Below, piece after piece: positions 1-8,221 of a stretch of DNA of 19,090 nucleotides (position 1 is the stretch's first letter; every line of letters begins with the position of its first letter). The DNA is from Ardenticatenales bacterium (lineage in GTDB: Bacteria; Chloroflexota; Anaerolineae; Ardenticatenales; Ardenticatenaceae). Made by a program: the position numbers and the translations under genes. Below the pieces are notes generated by a model. That model made no database searches. It was not told the origin of the DNA and worked only from the letters and a program-made list of their open reading frames with translations. The stretch lies in assembly GCA_013812995.1 (NCBI GenBank), contig JACCSL010000789.1, positions 1 through 19,090 of the forward strand, written 5' to 3'.

Positions 1-10
1 AGAGTGAGCC

Positions 11-1993
11 GTGTCCAACAGCGACGCGTCTGATGAAAACCCTACCTTCTTCGCGGAATTCCTGGATGATTTCTTTGCGGAGTGTGACGAGCACCTGAGC
101 CACATCCACCACGAGCTGCTGGCCCTCGAAGAGGCCATCGGACAGCCCCGCATCCCACGGGCGCAGGCTGAGGAGTTGCTGCGCCACTTCCACTCCCTGA
201 AGGGGCTCTGTGCCATGACGGGCGTCAAGCAGGGCGAGCAGCTCGCCCATGAGGTCGAAAGCTATCTGCGGGCGCTCGCCCAGGCGGAGGTGACACTCAC
301 GCTGGCGGCGATGGATCTCCTGGTGGCGAGCACCACCCTGCTGGAGCAGAGCGTGGAGGCCTTCCGCACCGACGCGCCCCCCCCGGACATTGCTGAGACG
401 GTGGCGCAGCTTGCCGCACTGCTGACCGAGGCACCCGCGCCGGACCTCCCCGCGCCAGCCCCGCTGGTTCCGGCGCTCAGTTCTCTGTCAGAGGAGGAGC
501 GCGGCAAGATCGCGCGCCTCCAGCAGGAGGGCAGGCGCGTGTGGTACGTCGAGTTTATTCCCTCCTCGGAGCTGGTCGAGCGGGGAATCAATGTCAATCT
601 TATTCGCGAGCGGCTAACTACCCTGGGCGAGCTGATCTGGGGCGCGCCGCGTGTTCTAGAAAAGGGCTCAATTGCCTTCGAGTTTCTGGTTGCCAGCGAC
701 ACGGGCGAGGAGCAGCTTGCCCACTGGCGCGCCGATGGCGTGCGCTACGCCTCCTACGAGGGAGCGTCTACCTCCCTCACGCGGCGGCAGAGCAATGTGT
801 TGCCCGCTGCCAGGGGCGCGGCTGCTCCACCGCCGCTCACGCTCACGCCCAGCAACATCGTCCGGGTGGACCTGGGGCGGCTCGATGAGGTCATGCGGAT
901 GGTCGGGGAGCTGGTCATCACCCGCTCCCGCCTCCAGGAACAGGTCAAGCAGCTGCGGGGCCAGTTGCCGCCGGGCGAGTGGCGAGCCCTTTACGACCTC
1001 AACCATTCCCTGGAACGACAGCTTCGCACCCTGCGTACCAGTGTCATGCGCGTGCGGCTGGTTCCCATCGGGGAGCTCTTCTCGCGGATGCAGTTTGTCG
1101 TGCGCGACCTCGCTCGCGAGACGGGGAATCGCGTGGTCCTGAGGCTGACGGGGCAGGAGGCAGAGATCGACAAGCACATCGTCGAGCGAATGATGGACCC
1201 CCTGCTGCATCTGGTGCGCAACGCGGTCAGCCACGGGCTGGAGTCCAGCGAGGAGCGGCTGGCGCTGGGCAAACCCGCCGAGGGAACGATCTCGCTGCGG
1301 GCCGACATGGCGGGGGATACGGTGATCCTGGAAATCGAGGATGATGGGCGCGGCATCGACGCGGCCCTGGTCGCCCGGCGCGCCCAGGAGGTAGGTGTTC
1401 CAGCCGCCATGCCGCTGCTGGAGATGCTCTGCCAGCCAGGGTTCTCCACCCGCGAGGAGGCCGACCTGGCGAGTGGGCGGGGCATGGGCATGGCCGTCGT
1501 CAAGGAAACGATTGAATCTCTGGGAGGAATACTCTCGCTCGACACGGAGCGGGGGCGCGGCACATGCTTCGTTATCCAGTTGCCCATCACGCTGGCCATC
1601 CTGGAGGCACTCGTGGTCGGCGTGGGCAACGAGACGTTCGCACTCCCGCTCACGAGCGTGCGCGAGATTATCGAGATAAATGGGCGGGCCATTACCCCAC
1701 TGGAGGGCGGCGAGTTGCTTTCCTACCGGGACGGGGCACTGCCCCTGCTTCACCTCGCGCGCCTCTTTGCCCTTCCCTCGACCGGACCGCGCTACGTCCT
1801 GGTGATTGGCACGGAGCGGGACGCGGTGGGTGTCGTGGTAGAGCGGGTGCTGGGACAGCGCGAGATCGTGGTGCGCTCGCTGACGGACCCGCTGGTGCAG
1901 GTGCCCGGTATCGCGGGGGCCACACAGCTGGGCGACGGGCGCGTGATCCTTATTCTGGATGCGGTATCACTGCTGCGGGAGACAAAACGATGA
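11..1993 (+). CDS. cheA: Chemotaxis histidine kinase CheA
   Basis: CheA autophosphorylates on an Hpt histidine using ATP and passes phosphate to CheY- and CheB-type receivers. It works in a cytoplasmic receptor/CheW array. Domains in the 660-residue product: Hpt (P1) at about 10-140 with the motif HFHSLKG, His61 being the phosphosite. A Pro/Ala-rich linker leads to a P2-like region at about 160-255. The dimerisation segment is at about 281-345. The ATPase follows, with N-box HLVRNAVSHGLE (400-411), G1 DDGRGI (444-449) and G2 GRGMGM (489-494). A CheW-like P5 domain occupies about 525-658. All catalytic motifs are intact. There is no fused receiver, unlike FrzE-type kinases. The start is taken as GTG at 11. 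Only ten bases precede it, so an upstream gene in the same operon cannot be excluded. The 3' end overlaps cheW by four bases (ATGA). Confidence 0.96.
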   Translation: MSNSDASDENPTFFAEFLDDFFAECDEHLSHIHHELLALEEAIGQPRIPRAQAEELLRHFHSLKGLCAMTGVKQGEQLAHEVESYLRALAQAEVTLTLAAMDLLVASTTLLEQSVEAFRTDAPPPDIAETVAQLAALLTEAPAPDLPAPAPLVPALSSLSEEERGKIARLQQEGRRVWYVEFIPSSELVERGINVNLIRERLTTLGELIWGAPRVLEKGSIAFEFLVASDTGEEQLAHWRADGVRYASYEGASTSLTRRQSNVLPAARGAAAPPPLTLTPSNIVRVDLGRLDEVMRMVGELVITRSRLQEQVKQLRGQLPPGEWRALYDLNHSLERQLRTLRTSVMRVRLVPIGELFSRMQFVVRDLARETGNRVVLRLTGQEAEIDKHIVERMMDPLLHLVRNAVSHGLESSEERLALGKPAEGTISLRADMAGDTVILEIEDDGRGIDAALVARRAQEVGVPAAMPLLEMLCQPGFSTREEADLASGRGMGMAVVKETIESLGGILSLDTERGRGTCFVIQLPITLAILEALVVGVGNETFALPLTSVREIIEINGRAITPLEGGELLSYRDGALPLLHLARLFALPSTGPRYVLVIGTERDAVGVVVERVLGQREIVVRSLTDPLVQVPGIAGATQLGDGRVILILDAVSLLRETKR

Positions 1994-2445
1994 CCCGAAC
2001 CCCCTTTATCCTCTTCGATCTGGCAGGTGCCACCTACGGGATACCCAGCCAGGAAGTCAAACAGATGGAGATGATCGAGCAGATCACGCCGGTTCCCAAC
2101 GCGCCCCCCTCGGTCGAGGGCGTGGTCTACTCGCGGGGGGAGGTCATTCCCGCCATGAATCTGCGCGTTCGCTTCGGCTTCGAGACGGTGCCGCTCACCC
2201 TGCGCAGCCGCCTCATCATCGTGGAGCGCGCGGGCCGCACCGTTGGCCTGATCGTGGACAGCGCACGGGAGTTTATCTGGATTCCCGATGATCTCATCCA
2301 GCCCGCCCCGGAGGCCATCGTCGGCGTCAAGGGGCGCTATGTGGAAGCGATTGCCACCCTTGGTAATCGCCTCGTAGTTCTGATTGATCTCGACGAGGTT
2401 CTTACCCTCGATCCACTCTACCTACCCACGTCTGAGGACGTTTAG
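1990..2445 (+). CDS. cheW: Chemotaxis adaptor CheW
   Basis: CheW couples chemoreceptors to CheA in the array and has no catalytic activity. The 151-residue product is a single CheW-like domain of normal size. It starts with [14 protein letters not shown], then has the conserved [19 protein letters not shown] region and the LIVDSAREF strand. The frame is open much further upstream inside cheA, but ATG at 1990 is the sensible start. It forms an ATGA overlap with the cheA stop, a GGGAG ribosome-binding site lies at 1977-1981, and the product then has family length. The overlap suggests translational coupling to cheA, giving matched amounts of kinase and adaptor. Confidence 0.95.
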   Translation: MTRTPFILFDLAGATYGIPSQEVKQMEMIEQITPVPNAPPSVEGVVYSRGEVIPAMNLRVRFGFETVPLTLRSRLIIVERAGRTVGLIVDSAREFIWIPDDLIQPAPEAIVGVKGRYVEAIATLGNRLVVLIDLDEVLTLDPLYLPTSEDV

Positions 2446-2450
2446 AGCAG

Positions 2451-2456
2451 AAGGAG
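2451..2456 (+). promoter_or_regulatory. Ribosome-binding site of the chemoreceptor gene
   Basis: AAGGAG lies six bases before ATG 2463 in the 17-base gap after cheW. It is a strong Shine-Dalgarno match and fixes the receptor start, which otherwise has no overlap with its neighbour. Confidence 0.8.
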
Positions 2457-2462
2457 CATCCT

Positions 2463-4532
2463 ATGCCATTTGGCCTTTTTAACACACGCGGCACCCTGGA
2501 CGCTGACCTGGCACAGGCCAGGGAAGAGACAGGTCAGCTCAGCCAGCAGGCCAACGAGGTTGCGGCGCTGGCGACACAGGTCAACCAGGGCGTGGATCAG
2601 CAGGCGCGCTCGCTGACCGCCAATGCAGAGCACATCGGCCAGACCGTTGCCTCCCTGAAGGACAGCGCCACCCAGTCGGAATCCGTAGCGACCTCTACCG
2701 AGCAGCTCGTCTCCTCAATTAACGAGATTAGTGCCTCCATCGATGAGGTCACCGATAACGCCACACACCTGGCCGGGTCAGTCGAGGAAACCGCCGCTGC
2801 GATCAATGAGATGACCTCTTCCATCCAGAATGTGGCCGGTATCTCGCAGGAGATGGCAACCTCCGCCACAGAGGTCACCAGTGCGATGATCGAGGTCGCC
2901 GCCTCGCTCAATAGCGTCAGCGATGACACCGATGTACTGGTCTCCTCCATCAACGAGACCGCTGCTTCCATCGAGGAGATGACGCGCTCGATCCAGGGCG
3001 TGGCCTCGAACGCGGACGATATGAGCGCCTCCGCCGAACAAACCTCGGCGGCCATCAACCAGATCGCTGCCTCCGTCGAGCAGGTCACCGCCATGTCGCA
3101 GACCCTCGCGACGGGAGTCGAGGATGTCGGCACCTCCATCGAGGAGCTGGCGCGCTCCATTCAGGGTGTCGCGCAGAACGCCCAGCAGATTACCGATGTG
3201 GCTGCCTCGGCGGCCACGGGCGCGGAGCAAATGAGCCGCTCCATCCACTCTGTGGCCGCCCTCGCCCAGCAGACCGACACCATCACACGGCGGGTCGCGC
3301 GCGATGCCGAGGAGGGGGGCGCGGCCATCCAGAAATCCATGCAGGGTTTTAGCCGGATCAGCGAAACGATGACGCAGTCGGCCTCGGTAATTCGCGAGAT
3401 GGGCAAGCAGGCCAACGAGATTGGCAGCATCGTGGACACCATCAACCTGATCGCCGAGCGCACCAACCTGCTCTCGCTGAACGCCTCCATTGAGGCGGCG
3501 CGGGCGGGTGAGGCAGGTCGCGGCTTCGCAGTGGTGGCGGAGGAGATTCGGAATCTGGCGGATCGGGCCGCGCAGGCCACCGCCGATATCACCGCTATCA
3601 TCCGCGCCCTCCAGGAGGTGGCGCAGGAGGCGGTCAGCACCTCCACCGAGGGGCTGCGCGTGGCGCAGGAGAGCGGTCAGTTGGCCGAGGCGGGGGTCAG
3701 TGGCCTGCAAAAAATCATGAGCGGGATTGAGGAGAGCACCACGCTGGTCGGGCAGATTGCCAGCGCCACGGAGGAGCAGCGGGCTGCCGGGCAGCAGGTC
3801 GTTGACGCGATTCAGACCACAGTGCTCCAGGCCCGCCAGGTGGCCGGGGCGACCACCGAGCAGGCCACGACCGTCCAGAGTGTGGTGCGTGCCACGGAAA
3901 GCATGAGGCGCATCGCGCAGCAGGTCGCGCAGGCGATGGGAGAGCAGAGCCACTCCGCCCGCGAGATCATCAAGGCCGCGCAGCACAACACCTCGCTCGC
4001 GACCCGGATGCGCCGCGCCACCAGCGAGCAGGCGAAGGGCGTCAACCAGATCGCCCAGGCGGTGGAGTCGATGCGACGCGGCGCGGCCTCGACCTCGCGC
4101 GCCCTCAACGAGCAGGCCAATGCGGGCACGCAGATCTCGCAGGAAGGAGAGAGCCTCGCGCGGCAGGTGGCGACCATCAACCAGGCCATTCGCGAGCAGT
4201 CCACGGCCACCGAGCAAATCCGCGTGACCGCAGAGGGGATTCGGCAACAGGCGGGGCAGCTTGCCAGGGCGATGGGAGAGCAGAACCAGGCCACGCGCGA
4301 GATGACCAGCGCCGCCCAGAACATTTCCCGCCAGATTGCGCTACTCACTCATGCGAACCGGGGCCATTCCACCGCGATGGAGCAGATGCTGGGCGAGCTG
4401 GAAACGATTCGCCAGAGCACGCAACAGAGCGCCGATGGAAGTCGACTCATGCAGCAGGCGTGCGTCTCGCTCCAGGAGCGCGCCCAGGGGCTGGATGCAC
4501 GCCTCGGGCGGCTGGGCAACGGAAACCGTTAG
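2463..4532 (+). CDS. Soluble methyl-accepting chemotaxis protein, no membrane segments
   Basis: This is a chemoreceptor signalling protein of 689 residues. The diagnostic cytoplasmic hairpin tip is clear at about 325-368 ([20 protein letters not shown], then [15 protein letters not shown]), the part that contacts CheA and CheW. No hydrophobic stretch long enough for a membrane helix, no HAMP and no recognisable PAS, GAF or other sensor domain is visible. The sequence on both sides of the tip is low in Pro and rich in Ala, Glu, Gln and Ser, as in coiled coil. The N-terminal arm contains internal repeats: SSINE-type units near 84 and 161, and RSIQGVA at 175-181 and 231-237. The C-terminal arm repeats an AMGEQ...REI/REM...AAQ unit at about 491 and 603. 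The tip sits almost exactly mid-protein. FrzCD of Myxococcus is a known soluble receptor. The C-terminus has no CheR-tethering pentapeptide. The gene sits between cheW and the PAS-HEAT gene. Confidence 0.93.
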   Translation: MPFGLFNTRGTLDADLAQAREETGQLSQQANEVAALATQVNQGVDQQARSLTANAEHIGQTVASLKDSATQSESVATSTEQLVSSINEISASIDEVTDNATHLAGSVEETAAAINEMTSSIQNVAGISQEMATSATEVTSAMIEVAASLNSVSDDTDVLVSSINETAASIEEMTRSIQGVASNADDMSASAEQTSAAINQIAASVEQVTAMSQTLATGVEDVGTSIEELARSIQGVAQNAQQITDVAASAATGAEQMSRSIHSVAALAQQTDTITRRVARDAEEGGAAIQKSMQGFSRISETMTQSASVIREMGKQANEIGSIVDTINLIAERTNLLSLNASIEAARAGEAGRGFAVVAEEIRNLADRAAQATADITAIIRALQEVAQEAVSTSTEGLRVAQESGQLAEAGVSGLQKIMSGIEESTTLVGQIASATEEQRAAGQQVVDAIQTTVLQARQVAGATTEQATTVQSVVRATESMRRIAQQVAQAMGEQSHSAREIIKAAQHNTSLATRMRRATSEQAKGVNQIAQAVESMRRGAASTSRALNEQANAGTQISQEGESLARQVATINQAIREQSTATEQIRVTAEGIRQQAGQLARAMGEQNQATREMTSAAQNISRQIALLTHANRGHSTAMEQMLGELETIRQSTQQSADGSRLMQQACVSLQERAQGLDARLGRLGNGNR

Positions 4533-6700
4533 TGACCCCCTCTGAATACCCGATTGGCCTCTTCATCACGGACGAGGCACTCGTGCTGCGCTCGTGGGAT
4601 GAGTGGTTGGCCCACGCAACCGGAATCTCGGCCAGTGAGGCGCGCGGGAAGCCCCTGACTGAGCTTATTCCCGATCTGGAAGCGCGCGGTTTGCTGACGC
4701 GTTTCCAGCGCGTGGTGGAGGAGGGCGTGGTGGAGGTTCTCGCCCCGGCGTTCCATCGCTATCTCATCGCCTGTGCGCCCTCGCTGCCCTCCCTGTACTT
4801 CGAGCAGATGCGGCAGCGAGTGACGATTGCCCCGCTCCGGGAGGAGGAGCGCATCGTTGGCACGTTGGTGACCATCGAGGATGTCACTGCCCGCATGGAC
4901 CACGAGCGCACCCTGGCCGCCCAACTTTCCAGCGACGATGAGCAGACGCGGCTACGTGCCGTGGAGCGGCTGGTGGCTGAGCAGGCTCTGGAAGACACGA
5001 CCGCGCTGACCGGTGTGATGGGCGACGAGAGCTGGCGGGTGCGCCGCGTGGCAGTCACGGGACTGGTCCGGCAGGGCGGGGGCGATCTGATCGAAACCCT
5101 GCTCCACGCCCTGCGCGACAGCCATCGCAATCCCAGCGTGCTCAACAGCGCCCTCCAGGTGCTGACACTTCTCGACGAGAATGTCGTAGCGATGCTCGCG
5201 GAGAGCATCGCCTCGCCCGACCCCGAGCTACGGGACTACGTGGCCCTGGCGCTGGGCGCGCAGCAGGATGCCAGCGCGATTCCTCCGCTGCTGGAGGCAC
5301 TGAACGATCCGGATATCAATGTGCGCTACCACGTCATCGAGTCATTGGGGCAGCTTCACGCCCTGGAGGCGGTCGAGCCGCTCATGGCGGTGGCTGAGGG
5401 CGACGATTTCTACCTGGCCTTCCCCGCGCTGGATGCGCTGACCCGCATCGGCGATTCCAGCGTCGCGCCGCGCATCGTGCCACTGCTCGCCAACGAGTGG
5501 CTGCGCGACCCGGCGGTGGCCGCGCTGGGCGAGCTGGGCAACGACAGCGCGGTTGCGCCGCTGGTGGCGCTGCTGAATGCACCGGGTAGCCCCGTTCTGA
5601 TGATTGTCGAGGCCCTGGTCGCCCTCTATGATCGCTACGAGAGCCTCTACCAGGAGGGGCAATTTATCGCCGAGATGGCACGCAGTGCGATCAACGGGCA
5701 GGGTATCCAGCAGCTGCTGGCGGCGCTGGACGCGGCGCAAGTCGATGCCCTGCGCCCGTTGGTGATCGTGCTGGGCTGGCTCGAAGGGCCAGCCAGCCAG
5801 CGAGCCCTGGCACGCCTGCTCAATCGACCGACCGTTCATGCGGAGGTCATTCGTGCCCTGAGCCGATATGGCACGAGTGTCACCGACCTGCTGGTCGAGC
5901 AGCTGGAGCAGGAGGAGGTCGAGGCACGGCAGGCCGCCGCCCTCACGCTAGGTCGCATTGGGGACAAGCGCGCGGTGCCCGCCCTGATTCGCCTGTTGAG
6001 CGCCGAGGCAGAGGTGGCCGTTGTCGCGGCGGGCGCGCTGGCAAAGATCGGAGACCGCTCAGCCTTCGAGGCCCTTCTCGCGTTGCTGAGTCATCCCAAC
6101 GGGGCGGTACGGCAGGCAGTTATCTCCACGCTGAACTCGCTGGGTCACCCTCAGATGGCGATGCGGATGGCGACGCTTCTGGCGGATACCAACCCGCTGG
6201 TGCGGGAGTCCGCCGCCAAGATCGCTGGCTACTTTGGCTATCCTGAATGCACGGAACAACTACTGCGCTGCTGCCAGGACGAGGACGAGCGGGTGCGCCG
6301 GGCGGCCATTGAGCATCTCCCCTTTCTGGAGGATAAACGATGCGTGCCCGCCCTGCTGGAGGCGTTGGCACAGGGCAGCCCCGCCGTGCGGGCCGCCGCC
6401 GCCCACGCGCTGGCCTACATCGAAGAGGAGGAGGGACTTCCGGCCCTGCTGATCGCCCTCGACCAGGACGAGGACCCCTGGGTACGCTACCAGGCGGCCC
6501 GCACGTTTGGGAGGTGGGGGTCTGTGGCAGCCCTTCCGCACCTGGGAGAGGTGAGCCAACAGCCGCAAGCCATGCCCGTGCGCCTGGCCGCCATCGAGGC
6601 CCTCGGGCGCATCGGTGGCGCACCGGCAACTATCTTGCTCCCTTTGTGGGGGCAGAAGAGCCCGACCTGGTGCGCGCCGCGCTGGCGGCTCTGGGGATGA
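4532..6700 (+). CDS. PAS-HEAT-repeat protein, zero-frame part (frame broken near 6640)
   Basis: Probable signalling scaffold, not a known Che component. GTG 4532 shares its G with the receptor stop (TAGTG), and the PAS domain begins about five residues in. Residues 5-125 form a PAS-like domain ending IVGTLVTIEDVT. It is clearly related to the N-terminal PAS of the kinase at 10239. From about 133 onward the protein is a long array of HEAT/PBS-lyase-like repeats of about 31 residues (pattern VR..A..ALG.IGD..A...L), normally a protein-protein interaction surface. In this frame the repeats run to LGRIGGAPATILL. They then give way to an unrelated Trp-rich tail and stop at 6698-6700 (722 residues). 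The array resumes in the -1 frame and continues to 7257. Read through with one frame change the product would be about 908 residues. Function is unknown; the position between receptor and cheR points to a role in the chemosensory pathway. Confidence 0.85.
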   Translation: MTPSEYPIGLFITDEALVLRSWDEWLAHATGISASEARGKPLTELIPDLEARGLLTRFQRVVEEGVVEVLAPAFHRYLIACAPSLPSLYFEQMRQRVTIAPLREEERIVGTLVTIEDVTARMDHERTLAAQLSSDDEQTRLRAVERLVAEQALEDTTALTGVMGDESWRVRRVAVTGLVRQGGGDLIETLLHALRDSHRNPSVLNSALQVLTLLDENVVAMLAESIASPDPELRDYVALALGAQQDASAIPPLLEALNDPDINVRYHVIESLGQLHALEAVEPLMAVAEGDDFYLAFPALDALTRIGDSSVAPRIVPLLANEWLRDPAVAALGELGNDSAVAPLVALLNAPGSPVLMIVEALVALYDRYESLYQEGQFIAEMARSAINGQGIQQLLAALDAAQVDALRPLVIVLGWLEGPASQRALARLLNRPTVHAEVIRALSRYGTSVTDLLVEQLEQEEVEARQAAALTLGRIGDKRAVPALIRLLSAEAEVAVVAAGALAKIGDRSAFEALLALLSHPNGAVRQAVISTLNSLGHPQMAMRMATLLADTNPLVRESAAKIAGYFGYPECTEQLLRCCQDEDERVRRAAIEHLPFLEDKRCVPALLEALAQGSPAVRAAAAHALAYIEEEEGLPALLIALDQDEDPWVRYQAARTFGRWGSVAALPHLGEVSQQPQAMPVRLAAIEALGRIGGAPATILLPLWGQKSPTWCAPRWRLWG
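6640..6646 (+). other. Frame-change point: CCCTTTG heptamer in slippery register
   Basis: The zero frame reads ...ctC CCT TTG tgg, matching the X XXY YYZ pattern of -1 slippery sites. A one-base backward slip here gives ...LLPFVGAEEPDLVRAAL, which restores the HEAT pattern without a gap. A single missing C in the CCC run or T in the TTT run would give essentially the same protein, so the site is equally a homopolymer indel candidate. Two short GC hairpins follow: GGGC/GCCC at 6650-6663 and GCCGC/GCGGC at 6676-6689. Both are weak. The frame break is seen directly; its cause is not. Confidence 0.55.
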
Positions 6701-7257
6701 TCGGCCACCCCGATGCGCTCGCCCCCCTGCTCGCGGTGCTGCGTGCCCCAGACGCCGCTCAGCGTCGGGAGGCACTGCGTGCCCTCGGGGAGCGCGGGAG
6801 CAGCGATGCCGTGCCCGCCCTCCACTCGGTTGCCACGACAGACACCGCCGAGGCGGTGGCCCAGGAGGCCATCCAGTCCCTGGGCAAACTCGCCAGCCCC
6901 GAGGCGGTCGCTGCCCTGATTGAGTTATGCCAGGAGCCCACAAGGCAGGCGCAGGCGGTCGCTGCTCTGGCGGGGCTAGGGGAGGAACAGGTTGCCTGGG
7001 TCGCCCAGGGGATGGAGCACCTGCATCCGGGGGTACGCGAGGCGATTGTCGCGGCCCTGGCACGGATGAAACGGAGCGCGGCGGCGGAACATCTGGTGCG
7101 TGCGCTGCACGATCAGGAGAGCACGGTACGGCTGGCGGCGGTCAAGGCGTTGGCGCAATTGGGCAGTCGAAGTGCTACCATCAAGCTAGAGAGTCTGGCA
7201 ACCCAGGATCCAAACCCGGCGGTGCGACGGCTGGCCCAATGGGCGCTCCAGAGGTAG
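6697..7257 (+). CDS. C-terminal HEAT-repeat part of the PAS-HEAT protein, -1 frame
   Basis: This frame continues the HEAT array, with repeats such as HPDALAPLLAVLRAPD, SPEAVAALIELCQE and TVRLAAVKALAQLGSRSAT, and ends PNPAVRRLAQWALQR. HEAT-like sequence in this frame begins at about 6646, upstream of any start codon that would suit it. The start given, ATG 6697, is the one that overlaps the preceding stop as ATGA, the junction style used elsewhere in this operon. It would give a 186-residue protein starting in mid-repeat. The likelier reading is that this is the C-terminus of one 908-residue protein, separated by a one-base frame change. Alternatives are a separate, translationally coupled repeat protein, or the remnant of a mutated gene. 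The stop at 7255-7257 abuts the cheR start. Confidence 0.6.
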   Translation: MIGHPDALAPLLAVLRAPDAAQRREALRALGERGSSDAVPALHSVATTDTAEAVAQEAIQSLGKLASPEAVAALIELCQEPTRQAQAVAALAGLGEEQVAWVAQGMEHLHPGVREAIVAALARMKRSAAAEHLVRALHDQESTVRLAAVKALAQLGSRSATIKLESLATQDPNPAVRRLAQWALQR

Positions 7258-8100
7258 ATGATGCAATTCTACCCTGAGGGTCTCAGCCTGCCCGAGAGCA
7301 TCTTCGCCATTCTCCGCGACCTTATCCATGAGCACACGGGGCTCTTCTTTGACGACAAACGGCGTGATGTCATGGCGGACCGACTCTCACCGCTCGCACA
7401 GGGGCGGGGCTTTGACTCTTTCATGGATTACTACTACCTTCTGAAATACGATGGAAATGCCACCGACGAGTGGCAGCGCGTAATCGACGCGCTTGCGGTG
7501 CAGGAAACCTTCTTCTGGCGAGAAATCGACCAGGTGGAGGCACTGGTCAAGGTGCTGGTTCCCCAGTATGTCGCCGCCACTCCTGGCAAGCCGCTGCGTA
7601 TCTGGTGCGCGGCCTGTGCCACGGGCGAGGAGCCCCTGAGCATCGCGATGGCCCTGAATGAGGCCGGGTGGTTTGACCGGCTCCCTATTGTGATTCACGC
7701 GAGCGATGCGAGTCCCAAGGCCATCAGCAAGGCGGAGCGCGGCCTTTACGGAGAGCGCTCCTTTCGCACGTTACCTGCCGCGCTCAAGGAAAAATATTTT
7801 AGCGCGGAGGGAAAACAGTGGCGGATCTCCGAGGTACTCCAGGCTCGGGTCCAGTGGGCCACCATCAATCTGAGACACCCGGCCGAGGTGAAACCTCTGG
7901 CGTCCTCCGCCGTGATCTTCTGTCGAAACGTGTTCATCTACTTCTCCGAGGAGGGCATACGCTCCACCGTTCGTTCCTTCTGGGAAATGATGCCGACGCC
8001 TGGATACCTCTGTATCAGCGTGTCGGAATCCCTCCTGCGGGTCACGAATGACTTTGAGCTACAGGAGATAGGGGGAGCCTTCATTTATGTCAAGCGATAG
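7258..8100 (+). CDS. cheR: Chemoreceptor glutamate methyltransferase CheR
   Basis: CheR transfers methyl groups from S-adenosylmethionine to receptor glutamates for adaptation, in the cytoplasm. The 280-residue product has the N-terminal helical CheR domain (about 10-90, ending VQETFFWRE). It is followed by a Rossmann methyltransferase with the SAM loop WCAACATGEEP (116-126), an acidic residue after strand 2 (Asp150 in HASDAS), Asn204 in INLRHP, and the CRNVFIYF motif (222-229). There is no TPR or other extension. The start could be ATG 7258 or ATG 7261, since the codons are adjacent. Both follow an AGAGG at 7250-7254 and directly abut the HEAT gene stop. The likely substrate is the soluble receptor encoded at 2463-4532. 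Confidence 0.95.
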   Translation: MMQFYPEGLSLPESIFAILRDLIHEHTGLFFDDKRRDVMADRLSPLAQGRGFDSFMDYYYLLKYDGNATDEWQRVIDALAVQETFFWREIDQVEALVKVLVPQYVAATPGKPLRIWCAACATGEEPLSIAMALNEAGWFDRLPIVIHASDASPKAISKAERGLYGERSFRTLPAALKEKYFSAEGKQWRISEVLQARVQWATINLRHPAEVKPLASSAVIFCRNVFIYFSEEGIRSTVRSFWEMMPTPGYLCISVSESLLRVTNDFELQEIGGAFIYVKR

Positions 8101-8221
8101 AGCAACAGAGCGTTGGAGCGTTGGAGCGATAGAGCGTTGGAGCAGGGAAGCGGTCAAGTCTTTTGTTCCAACGCTCCAACGCTCGCCGTTCCGCTCCAAC
8201 GCTTTACGGGAGGAGCAAAAG
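8101..8221 (+). repeat. Inverted repeat of GCGTTGGAGC-type units in the cheR-cheB gap
   Basis: The only sizeable gap inside the chemosensory run is filled by iterated units. GAGCGTTGGAGCGTTGG (8108-8124) is a perfect inverse of 8168-8184. The pairing extends by one A-T pair, and by further pairs up to 8129/8163 if G-U is allowed. A third forward unit (8133-8143) is the inverse of 8193-8203. The transcript could therefore form a long hairpin with nested alternatives, about 24 bases before the cheB ribosome-binding site at 8208-8215. There is no T-run after it, so it does not look like an intrinsic terminator. It may be a REP-like dispersed element, an RNA-stability element or an attenuating structure. 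Confidence 0.8.
8208..8215 (+). promoter_or_regulatory. Ribosome-binding site of cheB
   Basis: GGGAGGAG ends six bases before ATG 8222. It decides the cheB start. The frame is open upstream to 8087, but that stretch only translates the inverted-repeat DNA and is not receiver-domain sequence. Confidence 0.85.

Noticed and set aside
668..1753. Open frame of 361 codons antisense to cheA
   Set aside because: No domain pattern, no plausible ribosome-binding site noted, and the entire stretch is explained by conserved CheA domains on the plus strand. Long antisense frames are expected at this GC content.
1564..1989. Upstream extension of cheW inside cheA
   Set aside because: The extra sequence is an out-of-frame reading of the CheA C-terminus. 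The CheW domain begins right after ATG 1990.
2778..4247. Long open frame (489 codons) antisense to the chemoreceptor gene
   Set aside because: Its product is low-complexity, rich in Gly, Leu, Arg and His with no recognisable domain, and it mirrors the repetitive GC-rich receptor codons. The opposite strand encodes an unmistakable receptor.
8094..8203. CRISPR-like array between cheR and cheB
   Set aside because: The units are about 10 bases, partly inverted and lack regular unique spacers. The pattern is a hairpin-forming repeat, not a CRISPR array.
8087..8221. Upstream extension of cheB giving about 45 extra residues
   Set aside because: The extension overlaps the end of cheR and translates the inverted-repeat DNA (ERWS-type repeats). 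The receiver domain and a strong ribosome-binding site both point to ATG 8222.
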